Shown here: piece by piece, positions 1 through 8,440 of the stretch
Position numbering within the stretch: the first letter of the stretch is position 1
Layout of the letters: each line of letters opens with the position of its first letter
NCBI GenBank assembly: GCA_009693785.1
Contig: SHWP01000006.1
Location: forward strand, 1 to 64,000
Direction: 5' to 3'
DNA: 64,000 nucleotides
Origin: Rhodospirillaceae bacterium
GTDB taxonomy: Bacteria > Pseudomonadota > Alphaproteobacteria > Rhodospirillales > Rhodospirillaceae
Translations under genes and position numbers: made by a program
Notes under the pieces: model-generated
Database searches by the model: none
What the model saw: the letters and a program-made list of their open reading frames with translations, nothing else
Told to the model about the DNA's origin: nothing

Positions 1-1
1 A

Positions 2-339
2 TTGCTCGTGATCGTCTTCGCATGTCTTTACACGATTATCGATCAATTCTCGAAGCAGCCGCATTTTAGCATTGGCGGTGAGCTACGCGACATTACATTT
101 GCCGAGGCTCTCTATGTATCGGTCGTGACCCTCAGCACCGTTGGTTACGGCGATATTGTCGCACATACGCTTGCCGTGCGGATGCTTGTCGCCTTTGAAA
201 TTTTCGTCGGGGTCTTTTGCTTTTGTTCGGCGTGCAGGCGGTCTTGGCTGCTTCGAACAAGGACCGGTCACTAGCAGCACGATGCCAAACGAATGCGCGA
301 TGGGTCTTGCCGGAGGTCTTGTCCGCGCATAGTGTTTAA
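2..339 (+). pseudogene. K+ channel (Ion_trans_2), 5'-partial, probable 1-base frameshift
   Basis: The gene runs in from beyond the left edge. Seen: a hydrophobic segment (LLVIVFACLYTII), then a pore loop ending in the potassium selectivity filter TVGYGD (bases 139-156), then a second membrane helix, the usual pore-helix-pore layout of a two-TM potassium channel. After base 214 the reading frame leaves the expected helix and stops at 274. The next frame continues the helix naturally (LLLFGVQAVLAASNKD) and stops at 337-339. Adding one T to the TTTT run at 215-218 restores VFLLLFGVQ. The family conducts K+ across the inner membrane. I infer a one-base loss, either a real mutation or a sequencing error. 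The channel call is firm; the frame repair is likely. Confidence 0.75.
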
Positions 340-370
340 GGTGATCACTTCGAAAGCATAGGGGGCAGCG

Positions 371-823
371 ATGCGGTATTCAGCGTTAGTTTTAGCTTTG
401 GGGTTGGCAACTGGCTTTTCAGTCGCCGCCATAGCTCAACAGGCTTCAGAAGGGGCGGCTGCGCCTGCTGGCGCCAAGGTCTATTTTATTTTGCCTAAAG
501 ACGGCGAAACCGTCTCAAGCCCATTCACGGCGCGGTTTGGTTTGAAGGGTATGGGTATCGCGCCAGCAGGTGTGGAGTTCGACAATACCGGACACCATCA
601 TGTCCTGGTCGATCGTGAAGCCGCAACGGCGTCGTCGCCGATGATGAAAGATTTTATGAAAACCGATCAGCCGGACCTGCTGCATTTTGGCAAAGGCCAA
701 AGCGAGACGGAAATTAAACTCGCTCCAGGCAAGCATACGCTGCAAATGGTTCTGGGTGATTCCGATCATCATCCCCACAGCCCGCCTGTCTTTTCCGAAC
801 GCATCACGATTACGGTTAAATAA
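371..823 (+). CDS. Exported DUF4399 protein
   Basis: 150 residues. A typical Sec signal peptide covers about residues 1-22 (hydrophobic core LVLALGLATGFSVAAIA, then QQA). The mature part has the DUF4399 pattern: an ILPKDGETVSSPF start, a FGLKGMG stretch, a GHHHVLVD histidine cluster near residue 77, and a closing LGDSDHHPHSPP before a final beta strand. The family is a small periplasmic beta-sandwich of unknown function; the conserved histidines suggest metal contact, which is inference. It stands alone, 31 bases after the channel gene and facing a gene remnant on the other strand. A GGGGCAGCG stretch lies before the ATG. Confidence 0.85.
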   Translation: MRYSALVLALGLATGFSVAAIAQQASEGAAAPAGAKVYFILPKDGETVSSPFTARFGLKGMGIAPAGVEFDNTGHHHVLVDREAATASSPMMKDFMKTDQPDLLHFGKGQSETEIKLAPGKHTLQMVLGDSDHHPHSPPVFSERITITVK

Positions 824-830
824 CAGACTT

Positions 831-1016
831 TTACTTGCGTGGGGTTGGCCGCCAGTCCTTAAGATCATTGGCGATGGTTTTGAGGACATTCGACCAATCC
901 CCGAAGGTCTTCTGCCGGTAGAGCTTGACCGAGGGGTACCATGGGCTATCGGTTCGCTCCGTGAACCAATACCACGGCTGAAAATGTCCCAAATGCTTTG
1001 ACGACGCACAAATCAC
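831..1016 (-). pseudogene. C-terminal remnant of a TPR/glycosyltransferase-type protein
   Basis: The 61-codon open stretch holds a segment (PWYWFTERTDSPWYPS, then LYRQ, then GDWSNVLKTIANDL) that looks like the last 45 or so residues of large TPR proteins with a glycosyltransferase-like C-terminus, where a WRW...R.DSPWYP...LFRQ ending recurs. Nothing upstream on the minus strand (1017-1093) continues it, so the N-terminal several hundred residues are absent. The only start in reach is a GTG. I read it as the stump of a deleted gene. It could instead be a genuine microprotein, which I consider less likely. The family call is from memory of the motif. Confidence 0.5.
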
Positions 1017-1093
1017 TATTGTTTTTGCTTCGAAGAGGCTTTGTCTAAAGTTACGAAATTACACCCTTCGCGGGCGCGAAAGAGAATCGAACG

Positions 1094-1882
1094 ATGTGGC
1101 TTGATGTCATCGATTTGAGCGACTTCTACGCCTCGCCATTGGGCCGCTTGGTTCGCCGGCTCATTGGTCGGCGGCTGCAGGAAATTTGGCCCGATTCCCG
1201 AACTCAGCGCGTGCTTGGCTTGGGCTTTGCAGTTCCCTATTTACCGCCCTTTCGCGATGACGCCGAACGCGCCCTTGCCGTTATGCCGCCGGGGCAGGGG
1301 GTTATACACTGGCCCGACGATGGACCTGGGCTTGTGTGCCTTGCCGATGAATTTACGTTGCCATTACCCGACCGGTCGATTGACCGGATCTTGATCGCCC
1401 ATTGTCTTGAGGGCAGTGCAGAGCCTCGGCTGTTAATGAGGGAGTGCTGGCGGGTTCTAGCCGATGGCGGTCGGATATTGGTCGTTGTGGCTAACCGTAG
1501 CAGCTTGTGGGCGCGTTTCGAGCCTTCACCCTTTGCTCATGGCAGGCCCTACTCATTGAGCCAAATCACCAAACTCATGCGCGATGGCCTATTCGCGCCA
1601 CGGCAAACCGCAAAAGCGTTATTTTTGCCGCCGGTTTGGTGGCGGCTTTTCGGCAATTGGGCGGGCGCGCTTGATCAGATCGGCAGCCGGTGGTTTCCAA
1701 CTTTAGCCGGGGTTCATATTGTTGAGGCCGAGAAACAAATTTACGCCATACCGTTGGATGCTGTGCCAGCCGCCATCAAAAACCGCACAATTGTCGCCAA
1801 GCCCGCTGCGAACGGTTTAGGTCAGACGGCGCGGCCATCGCTTAGTCATTCCGCATCAGCACGAACACTGCCTGTTCGCTGA
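1094..1882 (+). CDS. Class I SAM-dependent methyltransferase
   Basis: 262 residues. Residues 38-60 hold a motif I-like strand (RVLGLGFAVPYL) that is degenerate for glycines. The DRSIDRILIAHCLEG stretch near residue 92 matches motif II, and MRECWRVLADGGRILVVVANR at about 115-135 matches the post-motif III strand of Methyltransf_11 proteins. Alphaproteobacteria commonly carry this gene near gloB; substrate unknown. The C-terminal 45 residues are basic and poorly ordered, and the end overlaps metW tail to tail by 41 bases. The start ATG follows GAGAATCGAACG, a weak ribosome binding site. The fold is likely, the role open. Confidence 0.75.
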   Translation: MWLDVIDLSDFYASPLGRLVRRLIGRRLQEIWPDSRTQRVLGLGFAVPYLPPFRDDAERALAVMPPGQGVIHWPDDGPGLVCLADEFTLPLPDRSIDRILIAHCLEGSAEPRLLMRECWRVLADGGRILVVVANRSSLWARFEPSPFAHGRPYSLSQITKLMRDGLFAPRQTAKALFLPPVWWRLFGNWAGALDQIGSRWFPTLAGVHIVEAEKQIYAIPLDAVPAAIKNRTIVAKPAANGLGQTARPSLSHSASARTLPVR

Positions 1883-2489
1883 ATAAGTTTGCCAACCAGC
1901 CGGTTGCAGTAAAATCTTGTTTTACGCCTTGAGCGCTCAGTGCGAAACTCTGCTCAATGCGTACGTTCATGGTCGTACAAAGATCGACGAAGTCGAGAAT
2001 CGTGCAGAGGTGGATGTTCGGCGTCTCGTACCATTGTTCGGATAATGTCTGGGTCATGGGCATACGGCCGCCAATTAGCAATGCCCAACGCACCCGCCAA
2101 TGACCAAAGTTTGGAAATGAAACAATGGCGCGCCGCGCGATCCGCAGCAGGTTTTCCAGAACGGCGCGCGGATTAACCGTAGCCTGCAATGTTTGGCCCA
2201 AGATGGCGTAGTCAAACGCCCCATCGGGGTAATCTTTTAAATCCGTTTCCAAATTGCCTTGGATCACCGGCAAGCCTTGGCTTACGGCGGCGCGAACGCG
2301 GGCCATGGAAATTTCAAGCCCACGCCCGTCAACTTGTTTGAAAGCTGCAAGGTAGGATAGCAGCGTGCCGTCGCCGCATCCGACATCGAGCACTCGTGTC
2401 CCTGGGGCAACCAGATCTGCCACGATTTGCATATCGACGCGGATCCGTTTGGCCGGTTTGATGGCTTGTGGGGCTGCCCCTTGGGTCAT
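1842..2489 (-). CDS. metW: Methionine biosynthesis protein MetW
   Basis: 215 residues from the chosen start. The SAM-binding motif [11 protein letters not shown] lies at about residues 32-41, followed by [27 protein letters not shown] and the very typical [12 protein letters not shown], which identifies MetW. MetW is a methyltransferase-fold partner of MetX in homoserine acylation for methionine synthesis. The ATG at 2489 is chosen over upstream starts because it shares ATGA with the metX stop codon (2486-2488) and has AAGGG about 9 bases ahead, implying translational coupling. Its 3' end overlaps the convergent methyltransferase gene. Confidence 0.93.
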   Translation of the reverse strand: MTQGAAPQAIKPAKRIRVDMQIVADLVAPGTRVLDVGCGDGTLLSYLAAFKQVDGRGLEISMARVRAAVSQGLPVIQGNLETDLKDYPDGAFDYAILGQTLQATVNPRAVLENLLRIARRAIVSFPNFGHWRVRWALLIGGRMPMTQTLSEQWYETPNIHLCTILDFVDLCTTMNVRIEQSFALSAQGVKQDFTATGWLANLFSEQAVFVLMRND

Positions 2490-3679
2490 GGCTGCGTGCC
2501 CTTGGCTGGGCGAGCTAACCCGCACGCATCGGCGCAGCCATCAATGAAACCCTTCAACGTTTGATGAAAGTCCGGCTCGTCCAATAGGAACGCGTCGTGG
2601 CCCTTGTCGGATTCGATCTCGACAAAACTAACGTTAGCGGCAACGGCATTTAGTGCATGCACGATAGCGCGGCTTTCAGGCGTTGGAAAAAGCCAATCCG
2701 ATGTAAACGAAATGAGGCAGAATCTCACCGGGGTTCCGCGAAACGCATTTGCCAATACGCCGCCATTTTCACTGGCGAGGTCGAAATAATCCATCGCGCG
2801 CGTGATGTAGAGATAGGAGTTGGCATCGAAGCGATCAACGAACGTATAGCCTTGATGACGCAAATAACTTTCCACCTGAAAGTCGGCATCGAAACCATAG
2901 GTCAGCGTTGTACGCTCCTGCAGACGGCGGCCAAATTTTCGATGGAGCGCGGTTTCGGACAAGTACGTGATATGCGCTGCCATGCGTGCCACGGCGAGCC
3001 CGCGTTTTGGAACGCGGTTTTCTTCCAGATAATTGCCATGCGACCACTCAGGGTCAGCCATGATGGCTTGCCGCCCCACTTCGTGGAACGCGATGTTCTG
3101 CGCTGAGTGACGATACGAACCGGCAATGGGCGCAGCCGCGAACACACGCTGCGGATAGCGATGGGCCCACTCCAGTGCCTGCATCGCACCCATGGAGCCG
3201 CCAATGACGCATAGTATTTTTTCGATGCCCAAGTGGTCGAGTAATCTGACTTGTGCGGCCACCATGTCGCGTATGGTAATGACGGGAAAGCGCAAGCCCC
3301 AGGCTCGACCCGTCGCGGGGTTAATTTCCTTGGGGCTGGTCGAGCCCATGCAGCCACCGAGCACATTGGCACAAATCACAAAATACCGGTTGGTATCGAT
3401 GACCTTGCCGGGACCGACAATATCGTCGCCCCATCCAGGCTTGCCGGTCATAGGATGTGTGCCGCAAACGAATTGGTCCATGGTCAAGGCATGACAAAGG
3501 ACAATCACGTTCGATTTGTTGGCGTTCAAAGTGCCATAGGTTTGATAGGCGACCGTAACGCCCGACAGAACCTCTCCTGACTGCAGCACCAATGGTTCGG
3601 GCAGCACGATCTTCGGCTCTAACGCCGGGTCGTTGGAGATCGTGCGAGCTTCAGGAGGTGCCGTCGCGGTCATGGCCAT
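2486..3679 (-). CDS. metX: Homoserine O-acetyltransferase MetX
   Basis: About 397 residues of alpha/beta-hydrolase fold. It transfers an acyl group from acyl-CoA to homoserine, the first committed step of methionine synthesis. Visible family marks are [21 protein letters not shown], the nucleophile elbow [12 protein letters not shown] (Ser near residue 162), the acid in FTSDWLFP and the His in [10 protein letters not shown]. First gene of a two-gene unit with metW (ATGA overlap). An upstream ATG at 3709 is possible, but a promoter-like TTGACA-N17-TGATTT at 3753-3725 would put the transcript start next to it, so 3679 or 3673 is more likely. An 18-bp palindrome lies further upstream. Confidence 0.94.
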   Translation of the reverse strand: MAMTATAPPEARTISNDPALEPKIVLPEPLVLQSGEVLSGVTVAYQTYGTLNANKSNVIVLCHALTMDQFVCGTHPMTGKPGWGDDIVGPGKVIDTNRYFVICANVLGGCMGSTSPKEINPATGRAWGLRFPVITIRDMVAAQVRLLDHLGIEKILCVIGGSMGAMQALEWAHRYPQRVFAAAPIAGSYRHSAQNIAFHEVGRQAIMADPEWSHGNYLEENRVPKRGLAVARMAAHITYLSETALHRKFGRRLQERTTLTYGFDADFQVESYLRHQGYTFVDRFDANSYLYITRAMDYFDLASENGGVLANAFRGTPVRFCLISFTSDWLFPTPESRAIVHALNAVAANVSFVEIESDKGHDAFLLDEPDFHQTLKGFIDGCADACGLARPAKGTQP

Positions 3680-3724
3680 CAACGAAATGGGGCAGGGCAA
3701 CCTTGCCATGCTTGAAACCCCAGG

Positions 3725-3753
3725 AAATCAACCCCTTAACCAGGCTGTGTCAA
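3725..3753 (-). promoter_or_regulatory. Candidate sigma-70-type promoter for metX
   Basis: Read on the minus strand, TTGACA (3753-3748) is followed by a 17-base spacer and TGATTT (3730-3725). The -35 box is a perfect match and the -10 box is weak. The predicted transcript start, near 3718, supports the shorter metX start. Prediction only. Confidence 0.4.
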
Positions 3754-3778
3754 CGTTTTCTTTTGATTTGGGCTTTGC

Positions 3779-3796
3779 TTTCTAAGGGCTTAGAAA
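3779..3796. promoter_or_regulatory. 18-bp palindrome in the metX/hisC divergent region
   Basis: TTTCTAAGGGCTTAGAAA has perfect 8-base arms around GG. It sits between divergent metX and hisC, about 25 bases upstream of the metX -35 box, where an activator or repressor could act on either gene. A second hairpin, CCCCGC-TTTT-GTGGGG, follows at 3806-3821. The binding protein is unknown. Confidence 0.45.
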
Positions 3797-3862
3797 CTAT
3801 GACTTCCCCGCTTTTGTGGGGTTGTCCTTTGCCCCAATCATCGATGTTGAAAGCCGTTCGAT

Positions 3863-4963
3863 ATGACGTTGCCCCAACCGCGGCCCGGGGTGATGGATAT
3901 TCCTCTGTATGAGGGCGGAAAGTCCCGCATTCAGGGGGTCAGCCGGGTCATCAAACTGTCATCCAACGAAGCCGCCTTGGGGCCCAGCCCCTTGGCGCTT
4001 GCAGCGTTTGCTGAACGTCAAAGCGCGCTCCATCGCTATCCGGCCAGTGACTCCAGTGAACTACGTGCGGCCATCGCTGCGGTTCATGGGCTTGATCAGG
4101 CGCAGATCATTTGTGGGGCTGGGTCAGATGAAGTCCTGGGGCTGTTATGTCGCGCCTATGCAGGGCCAGGCGATGAGGTGATTCATACAGCACATGGCTT
4201 TCTCATGTATGGCATCTATGCGCATGGCGTGGGGGCTAAAGCTGTTGCTGTGTCAGAGAGCAATCTCACGGCCGATGTTTCAGCAATATTGGCGGCTGTA
4301 ACGCCGCGCACCAAAATTGTGTTTCTGGCAAATCCCAATAACCCAACAGGCACGTACCTGCCCAAGCAGGCCATAAATGGTCTGCGTGAATCACTGCGGG
4401 AAGACATTCTGCTGGTCCTTGATGCAGCCTATGCCGAGTTCATGGATGCCGCAGACTACGACGATGGGACAACATTGGCAAAGACGACACCCAACACCGT
4501 CGTCACTCACACATTCTCAAAAATCTATGGCCTAGCAACTTTGCGTTTGGGTTGGGGATTTGGGTCCAAGGCTATCATCAATACGCTTGAACGCTTGCGA
4601 AATCCCTTCAATGTGTCAGGCCCCGCTCAAGCGGCTGGCATTGCTGCCGTTCGTGACCAAGCACATATCGCCAAGGCTAAAGCGCACAACACCAAATGGA
4701 TGAAAATCGCGCTGCAACGCCTGCGCGGACTGGGCCTGACAATTGTTGGCGACTCTGGCAATTTTCTGTTGCCGCTGTTTGACGGCAAAAATGGCAAAAC
4801 GGCTGCGGCCGCTGACGCCTTTCTACAATCGCGCGGTGTCATTGCCCGGCGGATCGAGAACTATGGCCTGCCGAACCATTTGCGTATGACCATTGGCGCA
4901 GATGATGAGATGGAGTTGGTCTTGAACACGCTCAGCGAATTCATGGGCTCATCCCATGGTTAA
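3863..4963 (+). CDS. hisC: Histidinol-phosphate aminotransferase
   Basis: 366 residues of PLP fold-type I. It moves an amino group between glutamate and imidazole-acetol phosphate; in alphaproteobacteria this class often also serves Phe/Tyr synthesis. Visible: VIKLSSNEAALGPSP near the N-terminus, CGAGSDEVLGLL for the phosphate cradle, NPNNPTGT at 158-165, the DAAYAEF aspartate, and the PLP lysine K220 in THTFSKIYGLATLRLGWG. It overlaps the following dehydrogenase gene by 8 bases, and that pairing suggests an aromatic amino acid role. The ATG at 3863 fits the usual family length. Confidence 0.92.
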   Translation: MTLPQPRPGVMDIPLYEGGKSRIQGVSRVIKLSSNEAALGPSPLALAAFAERQSALHRYPASDSSELRAAIAAVHGLDQAQIICGAGSDEVLGLLCRAYAGPGDEVIHTAHGFLMYGIYAHGVGAKAVAVSESNLTADVSAILAAVTPRTKIVFLANPNNPTGTYLPKQAINGLRESLREDILLVLDAAYAEFMDAADYDDGTTLAKTTPNTVVTHTFSKIYGLATLRLGWGFGSKAIINTLERLRNPFNVSGPAQAAGIAAVRDQAHIAKAKAHNTKWMKIALQRLRGLGLTIVGDSGNFLLPLFDGKNGKTAAAADAFLQSRGVIARRIENYGLPNHLRMTIGADDEMELVLNTLSEFMGSSHG

Positions 4964-5843
4964 CCAGCCCCTGTTCAATCGCGTCGCGATCATTGGTATT
5001 GGCCTGATCGGGTCGTCCATGGCGCGTGTCATGCGCCGCGACAAATTAGCTGGCAGCATTGTTGCGTGTGCCCGGCGCAAAGAGACGCTAGAGGCGTGTC
5101 TAAGGCTTGGTATTGCAGATGAGGTCACGCCCGATTACGCCTTGGCCGTAAAGAATGCCGATTTGGTCGTCATTGCCACGCCTATCAGCACCAACGAAGC
5201 CATCGCTAAAACCATCGCGCCACACCTCAAAAAAGGCGCGATCATCACTGATGTGGGTTCAGTAAAGCAGGCGGTTATTGCTGCGATTGTACCGCATTTG
5301 CCGCCAGGCGTTCACTTTGTTCCAGCCCATCCTTTGGCCGGGACCGAGCATTCCGGCCCTGAGGCGGGCTTTGCTGAACTTTTCCAAGGCCGCTGGTGCA
5401 TTCTCACACCATTGCCTAATTCCGACCCCACTGCCGTGGTCAAAGTCACTGAATTCTGGCGCAGGGCTGGCTCGAAAATCGAGACCATGCAAGCCGATCA
5501 CCATGACAAAGTGCTGGCGATCACGTCGCACTTACCGCACCTCATCGCTTTTACAATCGTTGGCACAGCCGATGACCTGGCTGATGACTTGAAGCAAGAA
5601 GTTATTCAATACTCGGCCTCAGGTTTTCGCGATTTCACACGCATTGCTGCCTCTGACCCCGTCATGTGGCGGGATATCTTTTTGAACAATCGCGATGCAA
5701 CCTTAGAGGTGCTTCAACGCTTCACCGAAGACCTTACGGCACTTCAGCGGGCTATCCGCCGGGGCGATGGAGAAAGCTTGGAAAAACTCTTTGCACGAAC
5801 GCGGGCCATCCGCCGCGGTATTATCCATGCCAAACAGGCGTGA
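4956..5843 (+). CDS. tyrA: Prephenate/arogenate dehydrogenase
   Basis: 295 residues. An NAD(P)-binding Rossmann motif IGIGLIGSS lies at residues 13-21, then VVIATPIS, ITDVGSVK and FVPAHPLAGTEHSGP. The SHLPHLIAF helix near residue 190 carries the substrate histidine of TyrA enzymes. It catalyses oxidative decarboxylation of prephenate or arogenate in tyrosine synthesis; the sequence does not settle which. It begins inside the 3' end of hisC (8-base overlap), so the two are co-translated. No chorismate mutase or ACT domain is attached. Alphaproteobacterial versions are often named tyrC. Confidence 0.92.
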   Translation: MVNQPLFNRVAIIGIGLIGSSMARVMRRDKLAGSIVACARRKETLEACLRLGIADEVTPDYALAVKNADLVVIATPISTNEAIAKTIAPHLKKGAIITDVGSVKQAVIAAIVPHLPPGVHFVPAHPLAGTEHSGPEAGFAELFQGRWCILTPLPNSDPTAVVKVTEFWRRAGSKIETMQADHHDKVLAITSHLPHLIAFTIVGTADDLADDLKQEVIQYSASGFRDFTRIAASDPVMWRDIFLNNRDATLEVLQRFTEDLTALQRAIRRGDGESLEKLFARTRAIRRGIIHAKQA

Positions 5844-5928
5844 GTTGGCAGAATTTGACGCTTGATTGTCATGTGCGCCGGCGTGCGATTTGATACAACG
5901 CCGCCATTCCCAAACCTCAAGGTGTTTT

Positions 5929-6591
5929 ATGTCCACCGAATTGCATCTCATCATCGGCAATAAGGCTTACTCATCATGGTCCATGCGGCCATGGCTCGCG
6001 ATGAAAGCGCAAGGATTGCCGTTCCGTGAAACGGTGCTGCCACTGTTTGAGCCTGACACGCTGCCGACGATCAAAAAATTCTCCGGCGCCGCCAAGGTGC
6101 CGGTCCTGGTGCATGGCGGGATCACGGTATGGGAATCACTTGCGATTCTCGAATATCTTGCCGATGCGTTCTACGACAAGCCCTTGTGGCCGGCAGACCC
6201 TCATGCCCGCGCAGTCGCGCGCGCTATTTCGTCGGAAATGCATGCGGGATTTCAATCCTTGCGTCAGTCGATGCCGATGAACCTGCGCAAAACATTCCCT
6301 GCCAAGGCCGTAGCGCCGGACGTGCAAGACAATATCACGCGCATTCAGGCGATCTGGAATGAATGCCGGGTAAAATTTGGCAATGGTGGGCCGTTTCTGT
6401 TCGGGGCATTTAGCAACGCCGATGCGATGTACGCGCCTGTTGTAACCCGCTTTAAAACTTACAGCGTCGAGTTAGATCCAATCAGCCGCGCCTATAGCGA
6501 TGCCGTCTTGAATCATCCTGCGACCAAGCAGTGGTACGCAGATGCTGCCCAAGAGAAGTGGGTGATCGAGAAATACGAGGTTTTGGCTTAA
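5929..6591 (+). CDS. Glutathione S-transferase family protein
   Basis: 220 residues from the ATG at 5929, which has AAGGTG six bases ahead; a longer frame from 5866 lacks such a site. Seen: a thioredoxin-like N-domain starting [22 protein letters not shown], with SSWSMR at the usual active-site position, the [24 protein letters not shown] glutathione-binding stretch with its E-S pair, and an all-helical C-domain. Cytosolic glutathione conjugation or reduction is the family role; substrate unknown. It ends 4 bases into the convergent DUF2125 gene. Confidence 0.9.
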   Translation: MSTELHLIIGNKAYSSWSMRPWLAMKAQGLPFRETVLPLFEPDTLPTIKKFSGAAKVPVLVHGGITVWESLAILEYLADAFYDKPLWPADPHARAVARAISSEMHAGFQSLRQSMPMNLRKTFPAKAVAPDVQDNITRIQAIWNECRVKFGNGGPFLFGAFSNADAMYAPVVTRFKTYSVELDPISRAYSDAVLNHPATKQWYADAAQEKWVIEKYEVLA

Positions 6592-7679
6592 GGCAGGGTC
6601 ACGGCCGCAGGCCACTCGACCCTTGGCAAATCCAATAATGGAAGTGGCCCAGTATATAGCTTTTGATTTTGGACCGTTACCGCAAGGTTGATTTCCGGCG
6701 GCCCCCCGGCATCGGGCTTGCGCGAGAGCAAGCCCAAGACAATACGCGCCATGCTCGCCTCGCTTGACCGCACCAAGCCTTGGCTGGCCAGGGTGGCGAC
6801 TGTTTCAAAAAATCCGCGAAATTTGGCACTTAAGGCACCAATGGGTTGCAGATTGCTGTCAACCGCCACGGTGCCCGAGGCAGATATCGACAGCGGCGGC
6901 CAATCGAGAGTGAACTCGCGCAATTCCAACGTGCCGCCGTCTTGCCGCCAGGCTTCAAGCACGTTGGGCAGCGGGCCAGACCCTACTGGTCGCGTCATGT
7001 CTGCGGTTATGCGCAATGACTTGATCGTGGGAGCAAAGGGGCCAATCTGGCCGAGACCAGAAGCACTCGCGTTTGTCACAGATATCACTAATCGCCACAG
7101 TGTCGGTTCATTGGTATTAGCGCTGGCCTGCTTCGTCATACTCCAATTCGCTGTCGCGACTGACGCAAAAGCAGTGCTATCGGGCTCATTCGCGACCGAT
7201 ACCTCTGCAAGCTCCACCGCGATTTCGGCTACTTGTCCGGAGGTTGTAAGCACAGGTTTGATGTCAAATTGCCGGGCGGTAATCCACGCCGCGATGCCTG
7301 GCGGTGTCCACAAGCCTGACAGCGAATGCTGCCCGGCCAGATCGACCGTAAAACGAAATGGCGCCCATGGTTCGGCTCTCAGACTTACTGTTGCTGTGCG
7401 CCAAGTCCATCCGCCACTCGTCGCCGGCACAGCGGTTTCCCATTCCGGGTACGACACAACTACACGTCTCGGAAACCCGCTAAGCAAGGGGTCGCCGTGG
7501 CTCACTGATAAACCCGACGATCTTTGCGCCTCGATCCAACGCTGGGCTTGATTTTGTAAAACAGTGGCGGCCCCGAACCATGCGGTGCAATACAGAACAA
7601 ACGCGATGACAAGGCCCAATAGGGGCCACACCACAAATTGGTTGCGCAAAAAGCGCTTAATGACGAGGCCATTGTTCAT
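6588..7679 (-). CDS. DUF2125 membrane-anchored protein
   Basis: 363 residues. One N-terminal membrane segment at about 15-40 ([23 protein letters not shown]) is followed by a long periplasmic part. The early pattern ([33 protein letters not shown]) and later beta-rich stretches ([24 protein letters not shown]) match DUF2125, an AsmA-like alphaproteobacterial family of unknown function. It is usually found near tyrosine-synthesis genes and a gamma-glutamylcyclotransferase, as here. Starts at ATG with no strong binding site; overlaps the GST gene end by 4 bases. Confidence 0.85.
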   Translation of the reverse strand: MNNGLVIKRFLRNQFVVWPLLGLVIAFVLYCTAWFGAATVLQNQAQRWIEAQRSSGLSVSHGDPLLSGFPRRVVVSYPEWETAVPATSGGWTWRTATVSLRAEPWAPFRFTVDLAGQHSLSGLWTPPGIAAWITARQFDIKPVLTTSGQVAEIAVELAEVSVANEPDSTAFASVATANWSMTKQASANTNEPTLWRLVISVTNASASGLGQIGPFAPTIKSLRITADMTRPVGSGPLPNVLEAWRQDGGTLELREFTLDWPPLSISASGTVAVDSNLQPIGALSAKFRGFFETVATLASQGLVRSSEASMARIVLGLLSRKPDAGGPPEINLAVTVQNQKLYTGPLPLLDLPRVEWPAAVTLP

Positions 7680-7745
7680 AGGCAGACCATAGCATGCGAA
7701 GCTGGCTTAGCGACGCCGATTGACGCGACTACAGCGCCATGAGAC

Positions 7746-8327
7746 ATGGCCTTTATGGCAAAATCATACCCTCTCGTTCCCGCCAGCGACCCACCCATGG
7801 ATCCTCAAAATATATGGGTGTTTGGTTATGGGTCGTTGATGTGGCGGCCGGGATTTCCATTTCTCGAAAGCCGCCCGGCCAGGCTGGATGGATTCAGCCG
7901 CGACATGTGTCTGGTGTCCATCCACTACCGCGGCACGCGCGACAAGCCAGGCATGGTTTGCGGCTTGCGTCCGGGCGGTGAGTGCCGGGGCCGTGCCTTT
8001 CGCATCGCCCCAGATCAAGCCACCCAAGTGATCGGGTACCTCGATGACCGGGAGTTGATCTCGTATATCTATATCCCGCGTCACGTTGCGATCGAACTCG
8101 ACAGTGGCGCGCGCCTTGTGGCTCGTGCTTATGTGGCAGATGCTGCTCACGATCAATTCGCGGGGCAGTGGTCCGACGAAGTGAAGGCTCAGCATATTGC
8201 GCAAGGTGAGGGGAGCGAGGGACGTAGCCTCGATTATCTTGCCAATATTATTGAGCACTTGCGTGAGTTGGATATCGTCGATGCGAATTTGGAAACATTA
8301 TTTATCAAAGCCAAGGCGCTTTCTTAA
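7746..8327 (+). CDS. Gamma-glutamylcyclotransferase (ChaC-like)
   Basis: 193 residues. The VFGYGSLMWRPGF motif near residue 25 binds the gamma-glutamyl group. It continues with VSIHYRGTRDKPGMVCGLRPGGECRGRAFRI and a final EHLRELDIVDANLETL helix typical of ChaC proteins. The family releases 5-oxoproline from glutathione or gamma-glutamyl peptides in the cytosol. Start choice is open: 7746, 7755 or 7797 are in frame and none has a clear binding site. It faces away from DUF2125 with about 65 bases between them. Confidence 0.87.
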   Translation: MAFMAKSYPLVPASDPPMDPQNIWVFGYGSLMWRPGFPFLESRPARLDGFSRDMCLVSIHYRGTRDKPGMVCGLRPGGECRGRAFRIAPDQATQVIGYLDDRELISYIYIPRHVAIELDSGARLVARAYVADAAHDQFAGQWSDEVKAQHIAQGEGSEGRSLDYLANIIEHLRELDIVDANLETLFIKAKALS

Positions 8328-8440
8328 CTGGCGGGCGCTTGTACACAGTTGTCTTGAAGTTTGGATCCAAGCACAGCCGATTTTAATACAAACTAGGCTC
8401 GGTTACGGCCTGTTTTTGAGTTTCGCTATCTGGTGCCAAC

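Noticed and set aside
3710..3862. SAM-II riboswitch before metX
   Set aside because: A TGATTT-like stretch lies upstream of metX on the minus strand, but the P1 pairing and the GTGATAAA/GCTAAA segments expected of the SAM-II class are absent.
6688..7551. 287-codon open frame on the plus strand within DUF2125
   Set aside because: It lies opposite a recognisable DUF2125 gene; composition looks like an antisense shadow.
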